Positions 33,843 through 45,411 of a stretch of 64,000 bases of DNA are shown here, piece by piece (the first letter of the stretch is position 1; the number at the start of each line of letters is the position of its first letter). A program made the translations under genes and the position numbers. Under the pieces are notes generated by a model. That model worked only from the letters and a program-made list of their open reading frames with translations, made no database searches and was not told the DNA's origin. This DNA comes from Clavulina sp. PMI_390 (Eukaryota > Basidiomycota > Agaricomycetes > Cantharellales > Hydnaceae): positions 4,588 through 68,587 of the forward strand of contig WIDE01000071.1 in the NCBI GenBank assembly GCA_015039315.1. Reading direction: 5' to 3'.

Positions 33843-36800
33843 ATGTTGTTGACCGATGCCGCCGGCTGTGTCGAGGTGTTGCTCGACGTCACTGCTCCAA
33901 TTCTTCCACTTTCCACATCGCTTCAAAATCTTGCGGCCGTAACAACCCATCTCAAACAAAATTCCACCTCCGGACGCGAACTCAATCTATTCACCGATCG
34001 TTTAGAGGAGATAAAGTCGAAATGGGAGTCTCGACGACTGGGGCAGCTGTGGCGATCACGCCTGGTCAGGAACAAAACTCATTTGTTATGTCTTGCATTT
34101 ACTAATGGCCCTCACGTGAAAAGTTGTTATCAAGGTGTTCGTTAAACATTATGCTCGTCGCTTGAAGCACCTCAAGAAAGAGGCAAATGACGAAGAGGCC
34201 AGGGACAGCATTCTATTCGATGAGTGAGCCAACACATTTTGAACATGGCGTCTTTCGAAAAACCAGCACGCTGAAGCAAAACTCCAGGGCGTTCAGCATC
34301 GTGAAAGCCTTCATTGCTTTCGCTTGTCGCAACACTGTGGAGTCCCTGCAAACCTTGTGCGTGACATTCAGTCTCTCTTCTGCTTGTGTTCGCGTGGAGG
34401 ATTGCTGAACCCTCATCTTTTCGAAGCACAAACACACACATCCCGTCGCCTTACTGGTTCAAAACTGTCCCAGTGACAATTCCCCTCTCCACTTTAACAC
34501 CTGCCGCCAGAATCATCACCTCGCTTCTCGGACCACGTGAGACGTTGACGCTTCTGGGAGGTGCCAAATGGTGGCAAGTACGAGCAATAGATGGGGTCGG
34601 CGCCGAATGGATTGCCATGAAGGCTGATGTAAGAGGCGTTCCCTACGGGGATATCGAGAAGGAGTCTGAAAAGGAGCAAGAACGAGACTCATTACACGGC
34701 AGATATGTGCAGGGTATGGATAGGCTGAATAGGGTGATGGTGAGTCGTCTTGATCTCCATGAGCAATCGCATCCTGATCTAAGCGTTTTGTTCTATCCAA
34801 AGCTCTACATTCACGGAGGTGCGAACGAATAACTCTTACCCATTGATATCTGAAATTCCAATTGCTTCTGCAGGCGGTTTCTATTGGGGGAGCATCAGTG
34901 AGCGAACTTTAATTAATTTTCTAATCGTGCCAGCCCAGTTGATAAACCGCTCTCTAGATACCCATCGCTATCAACTTGGTCGTTTTGGTAGGTCCCATTG
35001 TTGGTAACTTGGAGATGTGGTCCAACTTATTGAATGTACAGCTCGAAAGATGAAAAGTGGTCGTGTGTTTACCGTTGGTCGACAGCTCTCCGCATCTAAC
35101 AGCTTGCAGTATCCTGATCGTTCTACTCTGCTGATAGGTGAACTATCGCAAGGCTCCACACTACCCATTTCCCTGTCCGCTCCAAGATTGCATCGCTGCT
35201 TGTAGGCACCACCTCCTCTTTTGTTCCATAACTTACAATTGACATTGGCTATAGACCTTTATCTCATCAATCCCCCAGCTGGCGCTCCTCATAAACCTAT
35301 CCCAGCCTCAAACATTATCATTGCAGGTGAATCTATTGAACGCATCATCTTTCCGTGTGCTTTTCCCACATTAATATATCCTTTTTCAACAGGTGACTCC
35401 GCTGGAGGAAACCTTGCTCTTACGCTCCTCACAGTGATTCGTGATGCTGGTCTGCCGTCGCCAGCAGGTGGAGTGTTGATCAGTCCATGGGTTGATCTCA
35501 CACACTCTTTCCCAAGCGTGATGGATAACACAGCCACAGTGAGTCTTCTTGTGCAGTGATGTGCGAAGAGGATACCATTTACATTCACATGCACAACCAA
35601 AGGATATCCTCACTCCGCATGGGTTCATCCACGAGCCATCACCTCTGTGGCCGTTGCCACCGAAAGATAGCCAATCTCACATTCTCGCGATCCCAACGGT
35701 CGCTGATGAGGCAGGAAGGCTAAACACCTCTTCGGCTGACAGCAGCTCTGGTTCTGGCATTCGACTCGAGCTTTCCCCTGAGGGCGCCAGCGCTGTGGGC
35801 CTTGATGCCAAAGAGGGAGTTGAAAGCATCACTGCTGAAATCCGCTCACAAATACAGCTTTACGCTACCAATGAGTAGGTATTTCTCTACCTTCCAAGCA
35901 GCATCCATCCACTCGTAACAGCTAATGCTTTCGGCTTCACCCCACTTAGGCAACTCAGTCACCCTCTTGTCTCACCACTACTTAACCCATCGCTGGGTGG
36001 CCTTCCGCCCTTATACATTCTCGCTGGTGATGGCGAATGCCTGCGCGACGAAATCATTTATCTGGCACATCGTGCAGCGCAGCCCCAAGTTTACTCTCTC
36101 AGCGAACGGCCGACAGAGGGTAATTGGAGCTACGGGAAGGGGGGAAAGGTTGAGCATGATGGAAAAACAACGAATGTGAGCTTCTCAAAGTGGCATGACA
36201 CTTATTAACGAGCTGACCCCTCTTGTATCCATAGGTGCGACTCCAGGTGTTCGACGGAATGTGTCATGTGTTGACCGTGTTTACGTTCATTGATTCGGTA
36301 CGCCTCGCGCTAGATTCATTTTCGGACACGGGGCGAGTCTTAGAATATTCGATTTGGCTTCAGGCCCACTATGCTTATCGTGCCATCGGCGAGTTCGCAA
36401 GACACGTCATCCCTCACCCTGAATCAGGTCATAGCCAAATTGCCGAGCACACGCACGCCGAGGGTCAACTAGAAGGGCGACATTCTTCACCGTCGATGTC
36501 TACCTCCGTGAAGATCGCTGATACACAAGATGCTGTTTGCCCAGAAGAAAATCAACAAACACTCGTTGATATGATGGACAAGAAACTTGAGGACGTCAAT
36601 ATGGACACAAATCCAACAAAAAGCAAAACTCCGACCGCAGTGAGCCCTGCGCTTACTCCACCTGGAGAGAGAGAAGATGAGAATGCAGCGAGCGCGAGTC
36701 GGTCGCACACCCCTTCGCCTATGGCTATCGATCCTCAAGTAAGTACCCACAATTTCCTTAACTTGAGGGATCAGATATTGAAGCTGCGTGACGATTGTTT

Positions 36801-37897
36801 CCCTTAATGAGGTCCCGACGCAACACGAGACGTTCGTTCGCCAAAGGATCTCCATACATGGAGTGCCTCGCCCCTTGGAACCCTCTCATGAAATACCCAT
36901 TCTGGCTTCATCCCTTCACGGTTCCGCCTCAACTCCTTCCTCGACCACTCACCCAATCTTCGACCACACAGCTATCGGCGTTATATCTGAGGCTCCGGTT
37001 ATCCGCTGGCTCACAGGCTTGCAGATGTATGACAAGAAGTATAAACGTCAGGCGAAGAAGAGCTTGGCTGTGCGAACTGTAAACCAGAAAAGGGCAGAGG
37101 GCTGGGTGGAGAAAGCTAAGGTGGCGGGCGTAGATATTACTCCTTCAGAGTGGGAATGGAACTTCCGACCTGGACATACCGGATCTGATGATGAAGAAAT
37201 CGAGTTGCTCGCAGATGGGGTGAAACGACCATTGGACGTATTGGATCTACGAGATGGGAGGGAGCGACCGCCACCAAGTGCCATCTGTGGGCGAACAGAT
37301 ACTGTGTGTCCCTGCCTATTCACACTCTACTTCATCTGCAACTGAAACAACAATTCGTCCACTACAGGCAGAATCGTTAGTCCTCTTGCGCTCTGCTCTC
37401 CTCACACGCAAGAAGCACCATGGAGCTGTCCTCTCTCGCGCTCATGAATCACCGGCCCGCCAGCCCACTGTCGTTCAAAAGGCACAATCGGAGCTGCAGA
37501 CCGTCTTAGAACACGCAGGAGAAGAAAAGGGAGGCAACCTCGCCCAACCTCCTGCCGCAGAGATGCAAGTGGAGCCAACGCTAGGCAAGGCCAGTCACGG
37601 TGTACGGCTTTGGGCTGGAATGATGAAGTACGTTAGCGTTTTTCTTACTATCCTATATTTTTCGCTAAAGACATAAAAAAATCTCTTATGGATCTGGGTA
37701 GCTACTACCACCGAAGGAGCAAGGAGAAAATTAAAAAGGCAACCAAGCCCGCGGTGGGGGGTCGCCGCAATTCAGGCTATCGTTCTCGTTCAGCCTCCAA
37801 TGCGGCAGTTTCGTTGCGCCGAAGCACAGATCAACAGAGACGACATTCACGAGCTCATCAAGATACCATGGATACCCGTTTTTATCCTGAATCCTAG
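33843..37897 (+). CDS. HSL-type alpha/beta hydrolase, 18 exons
   Basis: Exons: 33843-34064, 34135-34223, 34288-34356, 34427-34739, 34803-34818, 34874-34897, 34958-34987, 35042-35073, 35138-35201, 35255-35326, 35393-35538, 35603-35874, 35950-36175, 36235-36297, 36364-36738, 36812-37303, 37368-37627, 37702-37897. All 17 junctions close in phase; 986 aa. Oxyanion motif HGGGFYWG (H235-G238), nucleophile S313 in GDSAGGN, acid in GDGECLRDE (D477 or D483), and H536 in DGMCHVL define a hormone-sensitive-lipase-type esterase. The N-terminal block EANDEEARDSILFDE is typical of the fungal family. About 350 residues after the catalytic His are Ser/Pro/Glu-rich and then basic, with no known domain. Ester substrates (steryl or acyl) are inferred. 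Four consecutive exons are only 16-32 nt. The start is the least certain part (first donor GTCAGG). Confidence 0.88.
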
Positions 37898-38097
37898 ACC
37901 AGTGTTGCGACAACTAGCAGGCATTTGGTGATATATATTCGGGACCTCGTGACACACTATTTAAAAAAAATCTGTAAAATAAGCTGTTAATGATGCACAA
38001 CTAGATTCATGGGGTGGAGAAAATACGGCATGACATGTAGGGGGTTTGCTCTAGGTTTGCTTTATATCGGATCCAGTGACCCTCTCGTGCTACATGA

Positions 38098-39738
38098 TCA
38101 CTCCTGCGACAACTGGGAGGATTCTACTGCAGTAGAATTGAAAATTTCAGATTCGGAGGCCAGATACCGATCCCATTTCTCCACGCTCCAACGCTCAAAT
38201 GGCCATGAGTTGATAGCCACGGAGTCCTTGAACTCAATGAGTTCTGTCTCGGACTCCCATCCTCCCCATATAGGTGCATCTTCAAAGGTCGATTCCATCA
38301 AGTGGAGGGTGCGAGTTGGCCTTTTGACGTCAGGGGTACGAATTGACCAGTGCCTCAGCAACTGAATGCTGCTAGGGTCACTGCCAGCATGAAGGTGGCG
38401 CTTGAAAGCGCGCACTTGGCGTATTGTGGATGCATTAGTAAGAGCATCCGCTACATCGCCGTCCATATAATGTGGAAGACCCACGACTCGCAGGAGGGGA
38501 TGGGTCTCAATGAAGTGAGCCATTGCCAGGTGTTGGCTCCTCGCAATATCATTAAATCCATCTACAATCAGGACACGAAGTGCAAGAAACCGCAAATTCT
38601 CAAATGGGAGTGCTCCGTATTCCCAAATTGTTTCCTCAAGCGCGTGGGGCCAGCGAAATGAGAATCGGACCAAATTTGGTGCGTCAATGTAGCTCAAGAG
38701 AGCCAAAGGTGCTTCTCCAAGAACCACAAGATGTCTTAGCTTTTGCATGACAGGCAGGTGGAACTTGTCGGAATTAAATCCAAGAGGATGGAACTTGTCA
38801 TGCTTCCATATGATCTCCTCCAGAGAGGGGCTCAGAGAAATGAGGTGGATGACCCCCAGAGGGTCCAAGCTACCGCAGATACGAAGGCGAGTCAGCAGAA
38901 ACTCAGGGATTTGGGCTAATTTGAGCTGGATCACAGGGCGTTTGTCCCGATGAGGAAGCTCAGAATCATGGTAGAGATAGTGGCACTCAAGATCCAGCTC
39001 GTGGAGCTTTGGAGCAAGGGATAAGTCCATCGTCTCATTAGTGGATGGTAGTCCGCCATAAGATGACGTGAACAGTGTCGATAGCTGCGATAGTGGAAGG
39101 GGATTTTCTGGGCTTTGAGTAGGAACGATGAGTCCTGCGAAGTGGTCTGCATTATTGTAGATGTAACACTCCCTCAATTGGGGTGCTAGGTTATGGGTGA
39201 TTCGAGATATCTCATGACGCCCGTGGTCGCTAAGGGTGACACAGTCCACGTGCAGGTAGGGCAACAGAGGGAAATCATTGGCACGAGCGACCTCTGTTGT
39301 TAAGACGTCATAGCTGGAGCCAGGAATAGTGGGGAAGAACGATCGGGAGTTATTTGTGATCGCTTCACCGCGGGCGGGAAAGTTGATGACCGTCCACAAG
39401 GATGGGGTACCCAATACAATCTCCCGCCACGCAGTGCATACAGAGAATAACTTAGCGCGAGTCAAGCGAAGGGAACAAACTGATGATTCCGGAAGGTAGT
39501 TACGATGGTGGAAAGGGGCTTTTTCTACTGAGATGGATAATTGGAGAACGATCAGGAAGATTTTGCCTAATAGCTCAGGTGGAAAGTTGACTATTGGGAC
39601 ATCGGAGTTCGTGCTTCGTTCGATAAGCACGAAAGACTCCTCGCTGCTGCAAGTCAGCTCAGCTGCCTCGGATATCTCTTGCTGTTCCATCGATGTTGTA
39701 GTGTGTGAGAAATGAATGGGGGCCAACTGTTTTCCCAT
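38098..39738 (-). CDS. F-box-like/LRR protein 5
   Basis: An intronless gene of 546 aa from the ATG at 39738; a second in-frame ATG at 39690 gives 530 aa. The F-box-like region is about residues 49-120: IVNFPPELLGKIFLIVLQ and RAKLFSVCTAWREIVLGTPSLW. The N-terminal 45 residues before it are longer than in its relatives and rich in Ser/Glu. The LRR-like body has LRHLVVLGEAPLALLSYI and IETHPLLRVVGLPHYMDGDV. The C-terminal motif is VEKWDRYLASES. It is related to the genes at 28935 and 51985. It converges on the alpha/beta hydrolase over 200 bp. Confidence 0.88.
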   Translation of the reverse strand: MGKQLAPIHFSHTTTSMEQQEISEAAELTCSSEESFVLIERSTNSDVPIVNFPPELLGKIFLIVLQLSISVEKAPFHHRNYLPESSVCSLRLTRAKLFSVCTAWREIVLGTPSLWTVINFPARGEAITNNSRSFFPTIPGSSYDVLTTEVARANDFPLLPYLHVDCVTLSDHGRHEISRITHNLAPQLRECYIYNNADHFAGLIVPTQSPENPLPLSQLSTLFTSSYGGLPSTNETMDLSLAPKLHELDLECHYLYHDSELPHRDKRPVIQLKLAQIPEFLLTRLRICGSLDPLGVIHLISLSPSLEEIIWKHDKFHPLGFNSDKFHLPVMQKLRHLVVLGEAPLALLSYIDAPNLVRFSFRWPHALEETIWEYGALPFENLRFLALRVLIVDGFNDIARSQHLAMAHFIETHPLLRVVGLPHYMDGDVADALTNASTIRQVRAFKRHLHAGSDPSSIQLLRHWSIRTPDVKRPTRTLHLMESTFEDAPIWGGWESETELIEFKDSVAINSWPFERWSVEKWDRYLASESEIFNSTAVESSQLSQE

Positions 39739-39796
39739 GTTGTGCGATCGCCGAACTTCGATTCAAGCTGTAATTGTTTTGCTGTTCCGATTCACG

Positions 39797-40015
39797 ATGC
39801 CATTGTCAGAAAAAGTTCAAGCCCTTAACTGGGAATATGGTTTCATCCGTCTCTTCCTCTTCTACCTGCATTCCCGAAGATCCATCTTCTTTGTTTGCAC
39901 TTGGGCATCGGAAACCTCGATATATCACAGCGTGCAACCTAGAGTCTATAGCCTTCTTACATGTATTGTCTGCACTATAGAGGGAAGTAGCGCTCTCCAC
40001 TGATGTTGAGTTTTT
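39797..40015 (+). pseudogene. possible F-box 5' relic
   Basis: The plus strand starts with ATGCCATTGTCAGAAAAAG and reads VQALNW, like the LRALNW/HLNW start of the F-box genes at 30621 and 41788. One frame over, a segment IPEDPSSLF resembles the following LLPEILSQIF. Nothing downstream is recognisable. The likeness is short and could be chance, so this is a weak call. Confidence 0.25.
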
Positions 40016-40141
40016 ATCAGAATCAACAGGACACATTACATGACAAACGGAAAGAGCTGCCCAAGAGCGAGGGAACCGCCCTCACTCATCGACGTCGCGT
40101 TTCGAAGTGATTCACCTTGAGCAGTGACTGGGAAATGTGTC

Positions 40142-41112
40142 TCAAACAGTCCCCGCCGGCGTAGGGCGTAGAGCACCAAAAATGGTGGTGTCACCATTAT
40201 AATAGTCACATTGATACTGGACCAAGTTGCCTGTCGTCACAACTGGTGTGTTGTTGGGAGGGGAAGCGTACTCGGATCCATGGAAGTACGCATAGAAGCC
40301 ATTGCAGCCATCGTAAGAGACATAATCGGTGCTTTGACTCGATGCCCCATACTGACGCAGAGAGATCGGCCCTTGTTACTAAGAGTTCCCTTGAGATCAC
40401 GAACAATAAGTGACGTACCCAGTAAAGGCTGATGTTATCGTAGGTGGAGAATGCGAAATTTTGAGGAGCAGAAGCTGCGGTCGCCATGGCGCCGTCCGCA
40501 CTATCAAGGCAGGATACTAAGCTTGCAGTGCCAGCGGCCTAGCAAGTACGGCGGAGAGGGAAGTCAATGCTATTGGACGAGACGACTGGTAAGGTAGCGT
40601 GAATCAATTCTAAGGAAACGCACCGCATCTAAGCCTACGCAGGACTGGCTGCTGGGAACGTAGATGCGCCCATAGTACAGGTTCTCACTGCCCGTATCGT
40701 TCTTAGCCCAATTTGGATTGCAGGTCTGCGTAGCACCAGGGATCAGCCAGGATGTTGCATCTGAGTCAGTTGGGAACGTCTACGTTTTTCCAAGATGAGA
40801 TATTTGATCCTCACCTGGAATTGGATAGCGATGGGTGTGCCAGGGGGAGTGGTATACACAATATTGTTGCTGGAGTCGAGCAAGAAAGGTGCCCATGTGC
40901 CTGGGCCATAACGAAGCCATGTCATCGAGGGATTCTCAAGCGATGCCAGAAAATAAGAACGAACCGTTGGTAACATCAGTAGCAAGATATCCCGACTTGT
41001 AGGTGACACACTTCGTGCTGCTTTGTCTCTCCTCCAGGGTAGCAACCGGAGGAAAAGCGAGACCTAGTGTGGCGAGTGCCACAGCAAACACGGTGAAAGC
41101 TGATGCAAACAT
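40142..41112 (-). CDS. small secreted Cys-containing protein
   Basis: Five exons close in phase: 41112-40965, 40900-40815, 40779-40624, 40538-40419 and 40351-40142; 239 aa. The N-terminus (MFASAFTVFAVALATLGLA) is a signal peptide, followed by PPVATLEER, which offers a Kex2-like cleavage point. The mature part has about seven Cys, several N-glycosylation sequons (NGT, NDT, NNT) and beta-rich segments (NIVYTTPPGTPIAIQFQ, LYYGRIYVPSSQSCVGL), as in secreted fungal proteins of unknown function with a lectin-like beta fold. The second intron (40814-40780) would be only 35 nt; the other acceptor, giving a more usual 54 nt, breaks the frame. Function unknown; export to the wall or medium is likely. 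Confidence 0.7.
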
Positions 41113-41787
41113 GGTCGTTGAGTAAGGTGTTGGCAGAGCAAGGTTCAGCTGGGGGCTATCGGTTTCAAGGAGTTTTAGTATTTATTTGCGCCTCGCCATG
41201 ATGGCTGCGAGCAACGGGTGTCTTGGCCGGGGGCTTGGTACACGGTGGTGTAAAGGCTCTCGCACATGGATCTTGTAAGCGAGAGAAGATGGATGCGCCA
41301 CGCGTCTGGGGTGGGAATTATGAGCGTACGGGTAGACGTATCGATGGTCTAGCGTGATGGTGTGCACTGGCGGATTTGCAGAGCCGCGGTGATGCGCGGC
41401 CGATCAACTTCTGGATAATGAGTGAACGCAGCGTCGTATTTAGGACTCGCTAGGGTCTATGGTGCAATCAATATCCATCATTACTAAGAAGCTGAGGCCT
41501 TCGTTCTCCGGGAAATACCAGAGTCCCATTCCATCATCGTGAGTCTTGGGATGGGTAAAGAATTGGGAAGCGCTGCGGAGTCTCTTCACTGCCCCATCTC
41601 ATCGCCGTGTCTTATTTATCGAATCGCCGATGGCCTCAGCACTCGCAGTTGGGGCTCTGGTGTTCAGCAGCTCGGGAGATGGACCATATTCAAGTTCTCA
41701 CAGTCACCGTGTTTGGTTCGAAGCAACACAGCGCTTATCCGGAGTCAGCCGAATTCATTGTTATCCGCCCCGCGAACCAAATTCGGA
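41113..41787. other. intergenic region, divergent
   Basis: This 675-bp stretch contains the 5' flanks of the secreted-protein gene (-) and the next F-box gene (+). The F-box frame is open upstream to about 41539 with an ATG at 41551, but family alignment favours the ATG at 41788. No other feature is seen. Confidence 0.4.
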
Positions 41788-43281
41788 ATGAATGACGAAG
41801 TTCACCTCAACTGGCAGCAGCCTGCAGTCTCCCTCCTTCCAGAGATCCTTTCGCAAATTTTTATTTCAACTCTACGAGGCTTTGGTCACGTCGACCCACA
41901 GCACATAAGTTCCGAAAATGTCCACAGCATGCGACAAACCCGGCTGACCTTGTGCGCAGTATGCTCCCGCTGGCGTCAAGTCAGTTTGTGTACCCAACTC
42001 CTGTGGAGTATAATCAGCTTCCCTTCAGACTACGACGGAGACGTCTATACCACCACTACCACTCCCTGGAGCGGGGAGACAAGCGCGTCCGTCATCATAT
42101 TCAACGAGGAGATCAAGAGATCGGGCCAATGCCCACTATCACTATATCTCATGACTGCTGCTCGAGATCCCTGGGAGAGAAGGCCTTGGCCACTCCCAAT
42201 GTTTTATCATGAGCTTGTGACCACAATTAAGCCGTTACTGATCCGATGCAGACACCTGCACTTCTGGGGAGACAAAGAACTCTTCTTTCGTTTAATAAGT
42301 CATCTAGACTCATCACCCACACCTTATCTACAATCGATCTCCACTTCACTCCAACCAGATTTGTCAAATCCCCAAGAACGCATAATCGACCTATCACAGG
42401 CTCATCGCATATCCGAGGTACGCGTTCACAGCGACTATGATGAGGAGGATTCCAATCCAGCGGCAATCCCTCTTCAGCTTAAACTGTCAGCGGAGTACCT
42501 CCCCCGCCGCGTAGATATTGATGTTGCTGTTAACCATCAGAACATCATGGCGCTCTTCACGCAGAGCTCCTCCCTCGAAGAATTTTATTGGATATCTTCG
42601 GACCGCCGGTTCGAGTTACCGAGGACACCGCTTCCTCCGGTGCCTCATCTACGCCACCTCATTCTCTTCGCCCGAGTTCCGCCAACTTTACTCGAGCGGC
42701 TTGACGCCCCTGCCCTTGCACGACTCGAAACCAGATTTCCATGGGAACCTGACGAGGTGTTCCCTCTCCCTCTCTCCTCCAGCCGTTCTTTCCCTAATCT
42801 AAGAGCCCTTGTACTCGGTGGCCATCGCGGCACGATGCATGAACACGAGTTGATCATCATCGGCTTCATACAGTCCCACCCAAGCTTGCAGATCGTGGGT
42901 CTGCCGGGACACATCACAGAGGGTGTCGTGGAGGCACTCGCTACATTACCGTCGCTTGGGCATGTCAGCGCGACCCTAGAGTTCCATGCGAGCGAGACTA
43001 CTGGACTAAATTCACTACTTCGGAGATGGCAGACAGCCGCGATCGCGAACGGTTCAGGATCCTCGCACTTGTCTCGTCCCACGCTTTACATCGAGGGACC
43101 GTTTGGTATTAGCAGAGAGGCGGTGTCGCTCGTCGAAGAAGATGGCCTTCTGGCCTTTGCAAAACAAAGGATTCTTGATTATCCTCCCTTCTTGCATGGC
43201 CAGACCAGTGGCGCATATTGGGATGAGATTATCAGCAAAGTCGAGCGAGGGGAGGGGTTAAGGCGTGTCCAAGCGCTGTAA
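41788..43281 (+). CDS. F-box-like/LRR protein 6
   Basis: An intronless gene of 497 aa. The ATG at 41788 was chosen because it places HLNWQQPAVSLLPEIL at the same distance from the start as in paralogues; an in-frame ATG at 41551 would add 79 residues of unlike composition. The F-box-like region is residues 10-78: AVSLLPEILSQIFISTLRG and LTLCAVCSRWRQVSLCTQLLW. The LRR-like body includes LRHLILFARVPPTLLERL and IQSHPSLQIVGLPGHITEGV. The C-terminal motif is GAYWDEIISKV. It converges over 284 bp with the first gene of the tandem triplet. Confidence 0.88.
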   Translation: MNDEVHLNWQQPAVSLLPEILSQIFISTLRGFGHVDPQHISSENVHSMRQTRLTLCAVCSRWRQVSLCTQLLWSIISFPSDYDGDVYTTTTTPWSGETSASVIIFNEEIKRSGQCPLSLYLMTAARDPWERRPWPLPMFYHELVTTIKPLLIRCRHLHFWGDKELFFRLISHLDSSPTPYLQSISTSLQPDLSNPQERIIDLSQAHRISEVRVHSDYDEEDSNPAAIPLQLKLSAEYLPRRVDIDVAVNHQNIMALFTQSSSLEEFYWISSDRRFELPRTPLPPVPHLRHLILFARVPPTLLERLDAPALARLETRFPWEPDEVFPLPLSSSRSFPNLRALVLGGHRGTMHEHELIIIGFIQSHPSLQIVGLPGHITEGVVEALATLPSLGHVSATLEFHASETTGLNSLLRRWQTAAIANGSGSSHLSRPTLYIEGPFGISREAVSLVEEDGLLAFAKQRILDYPPFLHGQTSGAYWDEIISKVERGEGLRRVQAL

Positions 43282-43565
43282 ATGGCTGTTTTGACAGTTC
43301 TCCCAACCTCATGGGGTGTGTTCCCCTCGATGGCGCAGTCCTTTTGATATGTTACAACCTTGAATTCAGTATTTCAGGCCGCTTCACTTTATGTCCATCT
43401 CTCGATTCACAACCACTTGTTCCCAGAGCGTCCTTATTTATATTTATTTACACGGCTTCAGATCTCGGATAGAAGCAACTGGAGATTATGAGGCTAAGAT
43501 TGAGATTGCGAATCTTTGACCGTCGGATCGATCGGAATAGCAACTACCTGGGGACTCGTTCGAAC

Positions 43566-44999
43566 CTATGTTACGGTTGGGGTCCCAAACGCCATATTAT
43601 CGAGGACGTCGTCCCAATATGCAGGAGTCTCCTGTTGTATCAATATAGTATTATCCAGCGCAATCTGTCGAGCGAATTCCAACAGCTCGGGTTCCCTCTT
43701 GAGCTCGTCAGAATCCCAGAGGTTTGGATAGTATACATCATCAAGATATAGTGTTGGCGGTCTCCATCCTGGGGTTGAGTTGAGTTTTGCATGCCACTTG
43801 CGGATCAGTGGTAGCGCGTGTGTATTGTTATTCTCGTCGTTTCCTGTACTGAGATGACCGAGGGCGGGCAGAGAATACAATGCCTCGGCAAGTGGCTCCG
43901 TGATATGTTCGGAGAGGCTAATAACCTGCAAAGTTCGGTGGGTACGAAGGAAGTCTATGAGGGTTGGCTCGTAATTGCGAATCACCCGGCGGTATCCATC
44001 AATATAGAGGACCCGCAGATTGGGGAATAATATCGAAGCTATTTTGGGGAAAGGGATCGAAGGGGCTTCAGAGTGGTTTGGTCCTCGATAGTTGATCTCG
44101 AGAATCATCACTTGAGGAGCATGAAACGCATCCAACATGGAGAGAGGCATCTCGCCATATAGAGCGAGCTGGCGGAGATATGGCATCTGAGGAAGCGGGA
44201 TTTGGAATGAGTGAGTTGGGGTGGCGGCAAGCGCGGTCCAAGTAAATCCTTCAAGCGAGGGGCTATGGGCAAGAATATCCACAATATCTCGTGGGACTAC
44301 TGGGCTCGAGACTTCCAGACACCGAAAGGAGGCATCAGGAGACACTTTGAGGCGGATGGGGTACTCGAACCCACTGAAGTACAGTCGAAGATCTTGTAGC
44401 GCCACTGCGGTGCTTAGGTCTATGATGTCGATATGAGGGAGAGTCGCGGTGAGGGAGCTGTTTACGGACAGTGATTTGAGATTGATCATAGGAATAGCGT
44501 TTATAGGATTCAGCAAGCGGTTCACCAGCAGATGGTTCCCATGAAAGATGATGTCCTTGCAGCGTAGAAGCACCTGCTGAGCTGCGTCGGCGCCCTCAAC
44601 ATAGTCAGCCATCGTCTCAGGGGGAACGTTACGGGGCAACACGAGGGGGTATGTGATAAACAACGAGAGGAGAGAATCTCCGGAGTGAATAATTTCCTTG
44701 GTGAATAAATCGCGGTTGAACCCCGCCTTTTTTGTGGAAGAGATCATGATAACACCCCAGAGTGATTGAGCTGACACGGCCACGTCGCGCCATCGTCTGC
44801 AAACCGCTGCGAGGTTGAGACGGCCCTGCCTGATGCGCTTCATCTGCCATATAGTAACTTGATGGGGAAGTGCCGCACCAGCCCAGCTTCGCAGAACTAG
44901 CGCAAAAATCTGAACGAGTAACTCAGGAGGGAGCGATACAGCAGGGTTTTGCCGATTAGGAGAGGGTAGATCATCCCGCAGTGATCTTGCGGCATCCAT
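43566..44999 (-). CDS. F-box-like/LRR protein 7 (tandem triplet)
   Basis: An intronless gene of 477 aa. The F-box-like region is residues 19-85: PAVSLPPELLVQIFALVLRS and LNLAAVCRRWRDVAVSAQSLW. The spacer has SWAGAALPHQV, the mark of this three-gene subfamily. The body includes LRQLALYGEMPLSMLDAF, LRVLYIDGYRRVIRNYEP and RTHRTLQVISLSEHITEPL. The end has VYYPNLWDSDEL and the shared motif PAYWDDVL. With the genes at 45412 and 47258 it forms a head-to-tail tandem array on the minus strand. Confidence 0.9.
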   Translation of the reverse strand: MDAARSLRDDLPSPNRQNPAVSLPPELLVQIFALVLRSWAGAALPHQVTIWQMKRIRQGRLNLAAVCRRWRDVAVSAQSLWGVIMISSTKKAGFNRDLFTKEIIHSGDSLLSLFITYPLVLPRNVPPETMADYVEGADAAQQVLLRCKDIIFHGNHLLVNRLLNPINAIPMINLKSLSVNSSLTATLPHIDIIDLSTAVALQDLRLYFSGFEYPIRLKVSPDASFRCLEVSSPVVPRDIVDILAHSPSLEGFTWTALAATPTHSFQIPLPQMPYLRQLALYGEMPLSMLDAFHAPQVMILEINYRGPNHSEAPSIPFPKIASILFPNLRVLYIDGYRRVIRNYEPTLIDFLRTHRTLQVISLSEHITEPLAEALYSLPALGHLSTGNDENNNTHALPLIRKWHAKLNSTPGWRPPTLYLDDVYYPNLWDSDELKREPELLEFARQIALDNTILIQQETPAYWDDVLDNMAFGTPTVT

Positions 45000-45411
45000 T
45001 GCAGAAGAAGGAGTCCAGAAAATGGACGTGCGAAATGAGCGATCAAGGAACTACAAACGCGCCGGTACTACTGGCCCTTGTCCACAACAAGCCACGCGAC
45101 CAAATTGAGAAGTTGCTCTTGAACGCTACATGCTCATCAAGGTTCCTGACGCACACTCGCTTCACAATGGGCTATCCGCCGGAGAGCCACCCGGAATCGC
45201 TCGGCAACATGTATTTGTCTCGGGACCTTGTCTGTATTTCAAAAAAGCCCAATTCACCTGGGGCGTTTCGTCATGATGGTCCTTCCATCTCCAAAGTAGA
45301 TTGTGCCCAGCAGAAACGAAACCTGGTTTATATTGTTGTGCTATTACATTGAATCTTGTGTGATCCTGCCTTCAAGTGAGGATAAGTAGCTGAGAGTAAG
45401 CAGAACACTCG
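45000..45411. promoter_or_regulatory. tandem-array spacer with duplicated promoter sequence
   Basis: This 412-bp spacer is the 5' flank of F-box protein 7. The segment around 45075-45155 (TGTCCACAACAAGCCACGCG ... GGTTCCTGACGCA) matches the flank of the next gene upstream (about 46907-46980, GTCCACAACAAGTCACGCAA ... GGCTCCCGACGCA), so promoter and gene were copied together. Confidence 0.5.
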
